64,000 nt of DNA from positions 3,038,001-3,102,000 of the forward strand of contig NZ_CP159218.1 in the NCBI RefSeq assembly GCF_040438885.1, read 5' to 3'. A program made the position numbers and the translations under genes. The first letter of the stretch is position 1; every line of letters starts with the position of its first letter. The stretch comes from Nakamurella sp. A5-74 (GTDB lineage Bacteria; Actinomycetota; Actinomycetes; Mycobacteriales; Nakamurellaceae). This document shows, one piece after another, positions 8,661 to 17,440 of this stretch. The notes beneath the pieces are model-generated. The model had not been told where the DNA came from and did not search any database. It saw only the letters and a list, made by a program, of their open reading frames with translations.

Positions 8661-8733
8661 GGATGCTCCTGTCGGTCAGCGCACTCGACTGTACCCGCGC
8701 GGTACTGCGCCGACGTGGCCCGAACCGCCCTCC

Positions 8734-8739
8734 TAGAGT
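8734..8739 (+). promoter_or_regulatory. -10 box for leaderless GDPD transcript
   Basis: TAGAGT lies 7 nt before the ATG at 8747. No convincing ribosome-binding site intervenes. Confidence 0.5.
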
Positions 8740-8746
8740 GGGATTC

Positions 8747-9511
8747 ATGACCGCATCGCCGCTGCCGCGTGCCACCTCCCGACCCGCTGCCGCCTCCCAC
8801 CGAGGCGCGTCCCGGGCAGCACCGGAGAACACCATGGAGGCCTTCCGGATCGCCTGGGACGCCGGGGTGCCGTGGACCGAGACCGACACCCAGCCGAGCG
8901 TCGACGACGTGCCGGTGCTGATCCATGACGACGATGTGGATCGCACCACCGACGGCACCGGCACCGTGCGTGACTTCCGGGCACTGGATCTGCGCGCGCT
9001 GGACGCGGGGGCCTGGTTCGGTGCCGACTTCGCGGGTGCCAGAATTCCCGAGCTGCAGGAGTTCCTGCAGGCGATGCCGGCCGACCACCGGGTGTTCCTG
9101 GAGATCAAGGGACCGCACACGCCCGAGCAGCTCGTCGCCACCCTCGACGTGGTGCGCGCCGCCGGGGTGGACGACCGGGTGTTCGTGCAGTCGTTCGAGC
9201 GCGAGGCGCTGGCGGCGGTCCAGCAGATCCAGCCGGGCCGACCGCTCGGCCTGCTCACAGCCGAGTGGGACGAGGATCCCGTCGCCGCATGTCGCGCGCT
9301 GGGAGCAGTGAGCTATCACCCGCACCACCGGCTGCTGCTGGCCCGGCCAGATCCGTCCGCGGAGGTCGCCGCCCTGCACGCCGCGGGGATGACGGTCGCC
9401 GTCTGGACCGCGGACGAGCGCTCGGACTGGGACGCCCTCGCCGCCATCGGGGTCGACGCGATCATGTCGAACGAGCCGATGGCGCTGCTGGAATGGACCC
9501 GCGAACGGTGA
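8747..9511 (+). CDS. Glycerophosphodiester phosphodiesterase family protein
   Basis: A 254-residue GDPD TIM-barrel that hydrolyses glycerophosphodiesters to glycerol-3-phosphate and an alcohol. The family motif SHRGASRAAPENTMEAF contains the catalytic HR and the PEN triplet. ETDTQPSVDDVPVLIHDD supplies the ExD metal ligands and the second His. VFLEIKGPH and the C-terminal VAVWTADERSDWDALAAIG are also typical. There is no signal peptide, so it is cytoplasmic. The start follows a TAGAGT box by 7 nt. It is divergent from dxs and convergent with the RNA methyltransferase. Confidence 0.9.
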   Translation: MTASPLPRATSRPAAASHRGASRAAPENTMEAFRIAWDAGVPWTETDTQPSVDDVPVLIHDDDVDRTTDGTGTVRDFRALDLRALDAGAWFGADFAGARIPELQEFLQAMPADHRVFLEIKGPHTPEQLVATLDVVRAAGVDDRVFVQSFEREALAAVQQIQPGRPLGLLTAEWDEDPVAACRALGAVSYHPHHRLLLARPDPSAEVAALHAAGMTVAVWTADERSDWDALAAIGVDAIMSNEPMALLEWTRER

Positions 9512-9591
9512 TCGAGCGACCGAGGACCGAGGGAGACGAGGTACCGCTCCATCCATGACCGGTCCCGTCGCGCCCGTCCCCGCTTGCTCCC

Positions 9592-9622
9592 TGTCCTGAG
9601 CGACGAAGGAGTCGAAGGGGAC
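9592..9622 (+). repeat. Dispersed repeat copy (GACGAAGGAGTCGA type)
   Basis: GAGCGACGAAGGAGTCGAAG is the core of this copy. Related copies lie at 32143-32172 and, inverted and clustered, at 34194-34325. It occupies the 147-bp gap between two convergent genes, which holds no other recognisable feature apart from further pieces such as TGATCGAGCGACCGAGG at 9510. Confidence 0.55.
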
Positions 9623-9658
9623 CACCTGAGATTCCCGCTGATCGTCGCTCGACCGCGA

Positions 9659-10963
9659 TCAGGCCGGCAGGAACCGCGCCACGCACTCGACGTGGTGGGT
9701 CTGCGGAAAGCAGTCGAAGGCGCGCAGGGTGTCGAGTGAGTACCCGTGCTCGGCCAGGATCGCGGTGTCCCTGGCCAGTGCTGCCGGGTCGCAGGCTACG
9801 TAGACGATCGCCGCGGGGGCGCGGGTTGTCATCGCCGCGCAGACCACCCGGCCGGCCCCGGACCGCGGTGGATCCAGGACGATCACGTCCACCGTCCCAC
9901 CCAGCGGGCCGTCAGCGTCCTCCAGCAGCTGCTCGACCCTGTCGGTGACACCGACGATCCGGGCGAGCCCGTCCAGGTTCTCGGTCGCCAGAGCCGTCGC
10001 CGGCGCATCGTTCTCCACCGTCACCACTGTCCCGCTCGGCCCCACCCGGTCGGCGAGCACGGCGCCGAACAGGCCAACTCCCCCGTACAGATCCCAGGCA
10101 ACCCCACCGGGCGCCAGGAACCCGTCCACCGCGTCGTCGACGGCGCCGGCAAGGGTGTCGGCAGCAGCGGGGTGGACCTGCCAGAAACCGTCACCGCGCA
10201 CCCGGAAGTCACGTCCCGCAGCGTGTTCGCTGATCGTCGGCACGTCGTCGTGCTTCCACAGCACCAGTGGAGCCGTGCCGGTCGCGACCAGGTTCACCTC
10301 CGGCAGCTTCACCCCGCCGCGGTCGCGACCGCGGGTGGCCCCCTGGGCGCGCTCGAGCGCCACCTCCGGTGGAACCCCCAGTGCCGCAGCAGTTTCCGAG
10401 AGCCCAGGTGCGGCGATCTCGCACGGTGCCGCGCTGCTCACCGCCACGACATCGTGCGACCGGGTCGCCCGCGGCCCGATCCGTCCGGCCGCGTCCAGCC
10501 CCCATCGCACCCGGGTCCGCCAGCCGAACCCGTCGCCGGTGCCGGGCAGTTCCTCCACGGTGACCGGCACGTCCATCCCGGCGAGCCGCCGCAGCTGTTC
10601 GGCCACCACGGCCGCCTTCAACTCACGCTGTCGCTGCAGCGTCGCGTGCTGGAAGTCGCAGCCGCCGCAGCCGCCCGGCCCGAAGTGGAAACAGCGCGGG
10701 GTGATCCGCGCCTCGTCGGCCCGGTCGATGCGGATGGCATCCGCCCGGAGGAAGCCGTCGTGGCGGGTGTCGGTCAGCCGGACGAGCGCCTGCTCGCCGG
10801 GGAGCGCATGACGGACGAAGACGACCCGTCCAGCCCAGCGGGCGACGCAGTGACCGCCGTGCGCGACCGGGCCGATCTCCAACAGGATCTCGTCACCGAC
10901 CCGCGGGTGCTCGGGATCGGGAGGCACCGTGACGGTCTCCGACGACGGGCCTGCTGCGCTCAC
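9659..10963 (-). CDS. TrmA/RlmD-family class I SAM-dependent RNA uracil-C5 methyltransferase
   Basis: A 434-residue protein. The N-terminal TRAM domain (VGDEILLEIGPVAHGGHCVARW) binds RNA. CFHFGPGGCGGCDFQ supplies three [4Fe-4S] cysteines, with a fourth likely in APCEIAAPG. The methyltransferase half has WDLYGGVGLFGAVLADRVG, VLDPPRSGAG and the catalytic Cys in YVACDPAALARD. Family members methylate uridines in tRNA or 23S rRNA; the exact target is not decidable. The GTG at 10963 overlaps the stop of the transporter gene in a GTGA and has AAGGA about 7 nt upstream. In M. tuberculosis the orthologous pair is Rv2689c-Rv2690c. Confidence 0.9.
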   Translation of the reverse strand: MSAAGPSSETVTVPPDPEHPRVGDEILLEIGPVAHGGHCVARWAGRVVFVRHALPGEQALVRLTDTRHDGFLRADAIRIDRADEARITPRCFHFGPGGCGGCDFQHATLQRQRELKAAVVAEQLRRLAGMDVPVTVEELPGTGDGFGWRTRVRWGLDAAGRIGPRATRSHDVVAVSSAAPCEIAAPGLSETAAALGVPPEVALERAQGATRGRDRGGVKLPEVNLVATGTAPLVLWKHDDVPTISEHAAGRDFRVRGDGFWQVHPAAADTLAGAVDDAVDGFLAPGGVAWDLYGGVGLFGAVLADRVGPSGTVVTVENDAPATALATENLDGLARIVGVTDRVEQLLEDADGPLGGTVDVIVLDPPRSGAGRVVCAAMTTRAPAAIVYVACDPAALARDTAILAEHGYSLDTLRAFDCFPQTHHVECVARFLPA

Positions 10964-12948
10964 CCGAGGTCCTTGCGTCCCGTCTGGTGCAACGGCACCT
11001 CCATCGGGACGTCGCGCATCCGCCGCTGCACGGCCTCGGTCGAGCTCATCTGCCACGGCACGCTGGTCACCATGATGCCCGGGGTGAACAGCAGTCGGGT
11101 CTTGAGGCGCAAGGCGGACTGGTTGTGCAGCAACTGTTCCCACCAGTGCCCGACCACGTACTCGGGGATGAACACGGTGATCAGGTCACGCGGAGAGTCC
11201 TTCCGGACCCGGCGTACGTAGTCGATGATCGGCTTGGTGATCTCGCGGAACGGCGAGTCGATCACCTTGAGCGAGACCGGGATCTGGCGGTCCTCCCACT
11301 CCCTGGCGACCTTCGCGGTCTCCTCCGGATCGACGTTGACCATCACCGCTTCGAGGGTGTCGGCCCGGATCGCCCTGGCATAGGCCAGCGCCCGCATCGT
11401 GGGCAGGTGCAGCTTGGAGACCAGTACGATGCCGTGGATCCGGCTGGGCAGCACCATGTCGTCCTCGTCGGCAGCCAACTCCCGCGACACCCGGTCGTAG
11501 TGCCGCCGGATGGCCTTCATGGTGGCGAACAGGATGCCCATGGCCAGGATCGCGATCCACGCCCCGGCCAGGAACTTCGTCACCAGCACGATCACCAGCA
11601 CCACGGAGGTGAACGTCAGACCGATCGCATTGATCGTCTGGCTCCGGCGCATCTGGCGGCGGCGCTTCTCGTCCGTGGTCTTGGCGAGCTCGCGGTTCCA
11701 GTGCTTGATCATCCCGGCCTGCGAGAGGGTGAAGGAGACGAACACCCCGACGATGTAGAGCTGGATCAGCGCAGTCACGTTGGCCTGGAACGCGATCACC
11801 AGGATCAGTGCGATCACCGCCAGGAAGACGATGCCGTTGGAGAACGCGAGCCGATCGCCGCGGGTCCGCAGCTGGCGGGGCAGGTAACTGTCCTGCGCGA
11901 GGATCGAGGCGAGCACCGGGAACCCGTTGAACGCGGTGTTGCAGGCCAGGATCAGGATCAGGCCGGTCGCGATGGAGACGACGTAGAAGGCGATCGGGAA
12001 GCCGGAGAACACGGTCTGCGCGACCTGGGCGATCAGCGTCTTCTGGTAGTACCCCTCGGGTGCGCCGATCAGCAGGCCGCCCTGCTCGACGATGTGCACG
12101 TTGGTCACCATGGCCAGGAACACCAGCCCACCGAACATGGTGACGGCGATCAGCCCCATCAGGGCCAGCGTGGTGGCGGCGTTCTTGGACTTCGGCTTCT
12201 TGAACGCCGGCACCCCGTTGGAGATCGCCTCGACCCCGGTGAGCGCTGCCGAACCGGAGGAGAAGGACCGCATCAGCAGGAAGATCAGCGCCAGCCCCGA
12301 CAGTGAGTGCGTGACCGGGATCTGGAAATCGGCGGTCTCCGCCCGCATCTCGCTGCCGAAGACGTACCGGCCGATCCCGGTACCGATCATCACCACCATC
12401 GAGACCACGAACAGGTACACCGGAATGGCGAAGGCCAGGCCTGATTCCCGCACACCACGCAGGTTCGCGGTCGCCACCAGGGCGATGATGATGATGGAGA
12501 ACAGCACCGGGTGGTCGCCGACGACCTTCACCGCTGAGCCGATGTTGGCCACCCCGGACGCCGTCGAGACGGCGACGGTCAGGATGTAGTCGACCGACAG
12601 TGCACTGGCGACCAGCAGGCCGGCCGTCGGACCGAGGTTGGTGGTGGCGACCTCGTAGTCGCCGCCACCGCTGGGATAGGCGTGCACGTTCTGCCGGTAG
12701 GACGCGACGACCACGAGCATGACAACGCACACCAAGATCGCCAGCCAGGGCGCGAACACGTACGCGCCGACGCCGGCGACGGCCAGCGTGGCGAACACTT
12801 CCTGGGGCGCGTAGGCAACGCTCGACATCGCGTCGGAGGCGAACACCGGCAGCGCGATCCGCTTCGGGAGCAGCGTGTTCCCGAGCTTGTCGCTCCGGAA
12901 CGGTCGACCGACGAGCAGCCGCTTGGCCACATAGGTCATCTTGGACAC
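10960..12948 (-). CDS. APC-superfamily transporter, KimA-like potassium importer
   Basis: A 662-residue protein with about 12 membrane segments and a cytoplasmic C-terminal domain of roughly 200 residues. The N-terminus (LLPKRIALPVFASDAMSSVA) matches KimA-type high-affinity K+/H+ symporters of the APC superfamily more closely than amino-acid permeases. The gene is divergent from two TrkA-type K+ regulators, which supports potassium transport. GTG at 12948 is preceded by GGGAGG with a short spacer, and the stop overlaps the RNA methyltransferase start. Substrate is inferred from the family motif and context; an amino-acid permease remains possible. Confidence 0.82.
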   Translation of the reverse strand: MSKMTYVAKRLLVGRPFRSDKLGNTLLPKRIALPVFASDAMSSVAYAPQEVFATLAVAGVGAYVFAPWLAILVCVVMLVVVASYRQNVHAYPSGGGDYEVATTNLGPTAGLLVASALSVDYILTVAVSTASGVANIGSAVKVVGDHPVLFSIIIIALVATANLRGVRESGLAFAIPVYLFVVSMVVMIGTGIGRYVFGSEMRAETADFQIPVTHSLSGLALIFLLMRSFSSGSAALTGVEAISNGVPAFKKPKSKNAATTLALMGLIAVTMFGGLVFLAMVTNVHIVEQGGLLIGAPEGYYQKTLIAQVAQTVFSGFPIAFYVVSIATGLILILACNTAFNGFPVLASILAQDSYLPRQLRTRGDRLAFSNGIVFLAVIALILVIAFQANVTALIQLYIVGVFVSFTLSQAGMIKHWNRELAKTTDEKRRRQMRRSQTINAIGLTFTSVVLVIVLVTKFLAGAWIAILAMGILFATMKAIRRHYDRVSRELAADEDDMVLPSRIHGIVLVSKLHLPTMRALAYARAIRADTLEAVMVNVDPEETAKVAREWEDRQIPVSLKVIDSPFREITKPIIDYVRRVRKDSPRDLITVFIPEYVVGHWWEQLLHNQSALRLKTRLLFTPGIMVTSVPWQMSSTEAVQRRMRDVPMEVPLHQTGRKDLG

Positions 12949-13064
12949 CGCTCACCTCCCACCGGCGGAAGGATACGCACACCCGGTGACGATCGGACAC
13001 CGCAGGCGCCGGTACACGGTCCGCTGCTGCCTCAGGTCACCAGCACCCCCGCAACCGGTAACGC

Positions 13065-13070
13065 TAGGGT
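13065..13070 (+). promoter_or_regulatory. -10 box for leaderless trkA transcript
   Basis: TAGGGT ends 6 nt before the GTG at 13077. The gap to the divergent transporter gene is only 128 bp and holds both promoters. Confidence 0.55.
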
Positions 13071-13076
13071 GCACGG

Positions 13077-13742
13077 GTGCACATCGTCATCATGGGTTGC
13101 GGCCGGGTCGGCTCGGCTCTTGCCAAGGCACTCCACCGGGCCGGTCACTCCGTGGCAGTCATCGACCGGGACGAGACGGCGTTCCGCCGGCTCGGGGTCG
13201 ATTTCTCCGGCCAGCAGGTGCTCGGGATGGGCTTTGATCGCGACACCCTGATGCGCGCCAGGATCCGCGAGGCGCACGCCTTCGCCGCAGTGTCCTCCGG
13301 AGACAACTCGAACATCATCGCCGCCAGGGTCGCCCGCGAGCAGTTCGGTGTCGACAACGTGGTGGCCCGCATCTACGACCCGAAACGTGCTCAGGTCTAC
13401 GAGCGACTCGGCATCCCCACCGTCGCCACCGTTCCCTGGACGACGGACCGGTTGCTGCGGGCGATCCTGCCCGACGGGCTGATCTCGGAATGGCGTGACC
13501 CGTCCGGCACCGGAACCATCATCAACCTGCCCTACCACCAGGCCTGGGCGGGCCGTCCGCTGCAGGAGCTCGAGGAGCTCTGCACCGTGCGGGTGGCGTT
13601 CGTCATCCGGTACGGGAGTTGTCTGCTGCCCACCGCGGACACCATCGTCCAGGAAGGCGACCTGGTGTACGCGGGAGCCGTCGCCGGCGGAATCAAGACG
13701 ATCGCCGCTGCCGCTGCTGCTTCACCGGAGGAGGAGCACTGA
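13077..13742 (+). CDS. TrkA-type potassium uptake regulator (CeoB-like)
   Basis: A 221-residue RCK protein. The N-terminal Rossmann domain begins MHIVIMGCGRVGSALA and carries a nucleotide-binding acidic residue in VAVIDRDE. RCK_C covers about residues 135-215 (TGTIINLPYHQAWAG, TIVQEGDLVYAG). Such proteins bind NAD(H) or ATP at the cytoplasmic face of Trk-type channels and gate K+ flux. Its partner follows with a TGATG overlap, and the pair matches ceoB-ceoC of mycobacteria. No TrkH/TrkG membrane subunit is in the window; the divergent KimA-like transporter is the only candidate nearby. Confidence 0.88.
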   Translation: MHIVIMGCGRVGSALAKALHRAGHSVAVIDRDETAFRRLGVDFSGQQVLGMGFDRDTLMRARIREAHAFAAVSSGDNSNIIAARVAREQFGVDNVVARIYDPKRAQVYERLGIPTVATVPWTTDRLLRAILPDGLISEWRDPSGTGTIINLPYHQAWAGRPLQELEELCTVRVAFVIRYGSCLLPTADTIVQEGDLVYAGAVAGGIKTIAAAAAASPEEEH

Positions 13743-14395
13743 TGCGTGTTGCCATCGCAGGGGCCGGATCCGTGGGTCGATCCATCGGGGCGGAACTGGT
13801 CGAGAACGGCCACCAGGTGATGCTGATCGACCGCAGCCCCGAGGCGATGAAGCCGGAGCGCATCCCGAACGCCGAATGGGTGCTCGCCGACGCCTGCGAG
13901 GTGTCCTCCCTGGAGGACGCCGGCCTGCAGACCTGCGACGTGGTGATCGCCTGCACCGGCGACGACAAGGTCAACCTGGTGCTGTCGCTGCTGGCCAAGA
14001 CCGAGTTCGCCGTCAACCGCGTCGTCGGCAGGGTCAACGACCCCCGCAACGAATGGCTGTTCACCGACGCCTGGGGGGTTGACGTCGCCGTCTCGACGCC
14101 ACGCATCCTGGCCGCCCTCGTCGAGGAAGCGGTGACGGTCGGCGACCTGGTGCGGCTGTTCACCCTCCGCCAGGGGCAGGCCAACCTGGTCGAGGTCACG
14201 CTGCCGCCGCACACCACCATGGCCGGACGACCGGTCCGCGACCTCAACCTCCCCCGCGACGCTGCCTTGGTGACGATCCTGCGCGGCGGGCGCGTCATCG
14301 TGCCGTCCCCCGACGAGCCGATCGAGCCGGGTGACGAGCTGCTGTTCGTGGCCTCCCCCGAGGTCGAGGACCTGGTCCGCCGCGCCGTCAGCTGA
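13742..14395 (+). CDS. TrkA-type potassium uptake regulator (CeoC-like)
   Basis: A 217-residue RCK protein and paralogue of the preceding gene. Rossmann motif MRVAIAGAGSVGRSIGAEL and acidic LIDRSPEAM are present. RCK_C runs from about residue 135 (LVEVTLPPHTTMAGRPVRDL to EPGDELLFVASPEVEDLV). The ATG at 13742 shares bases with the stop of the upstream gene, and GGAGGAG lies just upstream, so the two proteins are made in step and probably form a heteromer. The arrangement agrees with ceoBC synteny. Confidence 0.88.
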   Translation: MRVAIAGAGSVGRSIGAELVENGHQVMLIDRSPEAMKPERIPNAEWVLADACEVSSLEDAGLQTCDVVIACTGDDKVNLVLSLLAKTEFAVNRVVGRVNDPRNEWLFTDAWGVDVAVSTPRILAALVEEAVTVGDLVRLFTLRQGQANLVEVTLPPHTTMAGRPVRDLNLPRDAALVTILRGGRVIVPSPDEPIEPGDELLFVASPEVEDLVRRAVS

Positions 14396-14421
14396 CATCC
14401 CCGGCCCCGGCGGAGGAAGAC

Positions 14422-15387
14422 ATGACACAGACGACACAGCAGTCGCTGGCCGAGGAGTTCCGCACCGAGCTCGTCGGCTTCTGCTACCGCTTCCTCGGTT
14501 CGTGGTCGGAGGCCGAGGACGCCGTCCAGGAGACGATGCTGCGCGCCTGGCAGCGGGCCGACAGCTTCCAGGGCCGATCGTCCCTGCGCACCTGGGTGTA
14601 CCGGATCGCCACGAACATCTGCCTGGATCTGGTCAAGGCCCCGCAGCGCCGCGCGCTGCCGGTGGATCTGACGGCGGCCGGTCAGGCGCCGGACGACCCG
14701 ACGACCCTACGAACGCTGCCGGAGAGCACCTGGATCTCGCCGTTCGCCGACCACCGACTGCCGATCCCCGCAGACCCGGCCGCCGTCGCGGAGCAGCGCG
14801 ATTCGGTGCGGCTCGCCTTCATCGCCGCCCTGCAGACGCTGCCGCCGAAGCAGCGCGCAGTGCTGATCCTGCGGGACGTGCTCGACTGGTCGGCCGCCGA
14901 GTGCGCCGAGCTGCTCCGGCTCAGCGTGGCGTCGGTGAACTCGGCGCTGGCCAGGTCGCGGGCCTCGTGCGCTGCTGCCGACCGGACGCGGGCGCTGCCG
15001 ACGCCGACAGAGGAGGCCGATCTCCGCCTGCTCAGCTCCTACCTGGCGGCCTTCGAGCGCTACGACATCGACGCGCTCATTGCACTGCTCACCCAGGACG
15101 CGGAGTTCTCGATGCCGCCGTACCTGCTGTGGATGCACGGCACCGATGCGATCCGCGCCTGGTGGGACGGTCCCGGCCGGATCTGCGAGGGGTCACGCTG
15201 TCTCATCACCCGGGCGAACGGCCGTCCGGCGATGGCGGTGTACCACGCGGTGGCCGCCGACCGCTGGGCGCCGTTCGCCATCCATGTTCTCGACGTGCGT
15301 GATGGTGCGATCAGCGCGATCACCCACTTCATGGACACCACCGCCTTCGCCCAGTTCGGGTTGCCTCCGGAGCTCGGCCGCGAATGA
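14422..15387 (+). CDS. ECF-type sigma-70 factor with C-terminal SnoaL-like domain
   Basis: A 321-residue sigma factor. Region 2 is FCYRFLGSWSEAEDAVQETM through SSLRTWVYRIATNICLDLVK. Region 4 is LPPKQRAVLILRDVLDWSAAECAELL. Residues 200-315 form a SnoaL/NTF2-like domain (YLAAFERYDIDALIALLTQD, HGTDAIRAWW). ECF factors with this tail (SigJ/SigG-like groups) usually lack a cognate anti-sigma gene and the tail itself regulates activity; no anti-sigma gene is seen here. GGAGGA lies 4 nt before the ATG. The DHFR-like gene downstream may be a target or co-transcribed. Confidence 0.87.
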   Translation: MTQTTQQSLAEEFRTELVGFCYRFLGSWSEAEDAVQETMLRAWQRADSFQGRSSLRTWVYRIATNICLDLVKAPQRRALPVDLTAAGQAPDDPTTLRTLPESTWISPFADHRLPIPADPAAVAEQRDSVRLAFIAALQTLPPKQRAVLILRDVLDWSAAECAELLRLSVASVNSALARSRASCAAADRTRALPTPTEEADLRLLSSYLAAFERYDIDALIALLTQDAEFSMPPYLLWMHGTDAIRAWWDGPGRICEGSRCLITRANGRPAMAVYHAVAADRWAPFAIHVLDVRDGAISAITHFMDTTAFAQFGLPPELGRE

Positions 15388-15478
15388 AGTGGGACCCTCC
15401 CCGGCCGGCACCGATCAGTTCCGCCGATCCGCGTCGTCAACCTCCTTGACAGCATCGCCCGCCACGAGAGGACACACC

Positions 15479-16045
15479 ATGAGCCGCACCGTCAACGCCC
15501 ACCTGTTCGCCAGCATCAACGGCGTCGTCGAGGACCCGAACCTGTGGCAGTTCGATGCCTTCGGTGCCGAAGAAGGCGCGCTGATGAACAGCGGGATCGC
15601 CGACGTCACCGACATCGTGATCGGCGCCGAACTCTGGCGCCAGTGGTCGGGCTACTGGCCAGACCAGAACGACGACTTCGGGGCGTTCATCAACCCGGTC
15701 CGCAAACACGTGATCGCCACGACCCTCGCCGACCGCGCTGCCGACGGCGGGCTGGGCTGGAACTCCACGCTGGTCACCGGCAATCCGATCGAGTACGTCA
15801 CCGCGCTCAAGTCCAACGGCGAAACCGGCCGGATCTCGGTCGTCGGCGGGATCACCACCACGCGTTCGTTGTTCGTCGGCGGGGTGATCGACGCCCTCAC
15901 GCTGACGGTGCACCCGGTCGCGGCCGGAGCCGGGCGCAGGCTGTTCGACGAGTCGGTGCCGACCACCCGCCTGCAGCTGCTGGAGCACCAGATCACCCCG
16001 ATGGGCAACGCGGTCCTCACCTACGGTCTGCGCGCGGCCGCCTGA
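15479..16045 (+). CDS. Dihydrofolate reductase family protein (RibD C-terminal fold)
   Basis: A 188-residue protein with the DHFR/RibD_C fold: NAHLFASINGVVEDPN at the N-terminus, VVGGITTTRSLFVGGVIDAL in the middle and TVHPVAAGAGRRLFDE near the end. These are NADPH-dependent reductases of mostly unknown substrate in actinobacteria and are often adjacent to ECF sigma factors. It starts 91 bp after the ECF factor on the same strand and could be co-transcribed. It is not the housekeeping FolA. A second member lies at 50159. Confidence 0.85.
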   Translation: MSRTVNAHLFASINGVVEDPNLWQFDAFGAEEGALMNSGIADVTDIVIGAELWRQWSGYWPDQNDDFGAFINPVRKHVIATTLADRAADGGLGWNSTLVTGNPIEYVTALKSNGETGRISVVGGITTTRSLFVGGVIDALTLTVHPVAAGAGRRLFDESVPTTRLQLLEHQITPMGNAVLTYGLRAAA

Positions 16046-16101
16046 CCACCAGCGCGTCCCGGGATCGAGCTCCCAGCAGGTGCTCGGTCCTGGGACCCGG
16101 T

Positions 16102-16983
16102 TCAGTCGGTGCCCTGCTCCGCCTGCTTGGCGGCCGCCTTGCGTTCCTGCTGCTCGGCGGCGATCCGATAGCGCTCCTTGAAGGTGAGCGGCGCGCTCTT
16201 CGGCTGGGTCGCGCGCTTGTGCTTGACCTCGTCCCATTGCTGGCGGAGGGTCTTGCCGGAGCCGGCGGTCACGATCAGCACGGTCCCGATGATCACCAGG
16301 ACGAACAGCGGGTAGCCCATCGCGATCCGGGTGAACGCGAGCCAGCCGACCTGGTCGGAGTCGTACAGCCAGCGCTGCACGACGAATCGCGCAACGCACA
16401 CCAGCACCCACAGCGCGGTCGCACAGTCGTAGCGCCGCACCATCTTCCGGTCCTGCCGCCATGCGTTGCCGCGGCCGTTCAGGTTCTCCCAGATGACGCC
16501 GATCAGCGGCCACCGGATGAGGATCGAGATCAACAGCACGACGCCGTACACGACGAACATCCAGATGCCGAAGGCGAAGAAACCCTTTGCCTCCCCGGAC
16601 CGGCCGGCGATGAAGGCGGCGATCCCGACGCCGAACAGTCCGCCGACGGCTTGACTGATCGGTTCGTGCCGGATCAATCGGATGACGGCGATGAGCACAC
16701 CGGCCGCCAGGGCACCGATGATGGCCGGGGTCAGTCCGGCGATCGCGTTGATGATGACGAACGCGATCACCGGCACGGCGGAGTCGATCATCCCGCCGAT
16801 GCCGCCCATCTGTTCCCAGGCGGACGGCATGCGCGCGGCGCTGTCGGCTTCCGCCGGTGGGCCGGCCGCCGCTGCGGTGGCACCGGCCGGTTCAGCGATG
16901 TGCTGGGGATCGGCCTGCGGCGGAACAGCGGACAACCTGTCCGTGCGGGCCTCGGCCGGGCCGGGACCGTCGGGTGCGCTCAC
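16102..16983 (-). CDS. DUF3159 membrane protein
   Basis: A 293-residue protein of the DUF3159 family (Rv2693c-like). After an Ala/Pro-rich N-terminus come about six hydrophobic segments, including GLTPAIIGALAAGVLIAVIRL and GFFAFGIWMFVVYGVVLLIS. The conserved WPLIGVIWENLNGRGNAWR loop follows, then a Lys/Arg-rich C-terminus. The function is unknown. GTG at 16983 overlaps the stop of the OB-fold gene in a GTGA, so the pair is translationally coupled as in mycobacteria. Confidence 0.88.
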   Translation of the reverse strand: MSAPDGPGPAEARTDRLSAVPPQADPQHIAEPAGATAAAAGPPAEADSAARMPSAWEQMGGIGGMIDSAVPVIAFVIINAIAGLTPAIIGALAAGVLIAVIRLIRHEPISQAVGGLFGVGIAAFIAGRSGEAKGFFAFGIWMFVVYGVVLLISILIRWPLIGVIWENLNGRGNAWRQDRKMVRRYDCATALWVLVCVARFVVQRWLYDSDQVGWLAFTRIAMGYPLFVLVIIGTVLIVTAGSGKTLRQQWDEVKHKRATQPKSAPLTFKERYRIAAEQQERKAAAKQAEQGTD

Positions 16984-17360
16984 TGACTGGAAGGGAGGAG
17001 CTCGTACTCGGGGTTGTACATGACCTTCTCGCCGCCGCGGAAGCCGATCCGGCCACGCACCTTGATCGTGCGGCCGGGCTCGACGCCACGGATCGAGCGT
17101 CGGCCGACCCAGATGAGTTGGACGGCATCGGTGCCGTCGTACAACTCGGCGGTCAACGACTGCAGGGCATCAGCCGGTCGAAGGTCGACGCACCGCAGCC
17201 GACCCAGCAGGGCGACCTTCTCGCCCTGACGACAGGAGCCGGCAGCACAAGCTTCCGGGTTCGCCGCCACTTCCGAGCTCAACGTCTCGGCCTCGGCCTC
17301 GTCGGGGTCCGTGGTCAGGCGCTTGAACCAGGAACCCATCTTCGTCGTCACTGTGCTCAC
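16980..17360 (-). CDS. OB-fold nucleic-acid-binding domain protein
   Basis: A 126-residue protein (Rv2694c-like). Residues 45-120 form an OB fold: VALLGRLRCVDLRP, TAELYDGTDAVQLIWVG, GRTIKVRGRIGF. A Cys pair (EACAAGSC) precedes the barrel. GTG at 17360 was preferred because TACCGT on this strand (17368-17373) ends 7 nt before it, which fits a leaderless start; GTG 17369 and ATG 17339 are alternatives. Coupled to DUF3159. Only 80 bp separate it from DUF4193, where mycobacteria have dut and DUF3710 between the two. Confidence 0.82.
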   Translation of the reverse strand: MSTVTTKMGSWFKRLTTDPDEAEAETLSSEVAANPEACAAGSCRQGEKVALLGRLRCVDLRPADALQSLTAELYDGTDAVQLIWVGRRSIRGVEPGRTIKVRGRIGFRGGEKVMYNPEYELLPSSQ

Positions 17361-17367
17361 GCCTCCC

Positions 17368-17373
17368 ACGGTA
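17368..17373 (-). promoter_or_regulatory. -10 box for leaderless OB-fold/DUF3159 transcript
   Basis: TACCGT on the minus strand ends 7 nt before the GTG at 17360 and helps decide that start. Confidence 0.45.
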
Positions 17374-17440
17374 ATCCAGATCGACCGCTCCGGTGGTCCG
17401 GACGGAACGAGCTCGCGCCCGAACCACCTTCACGTACTGC

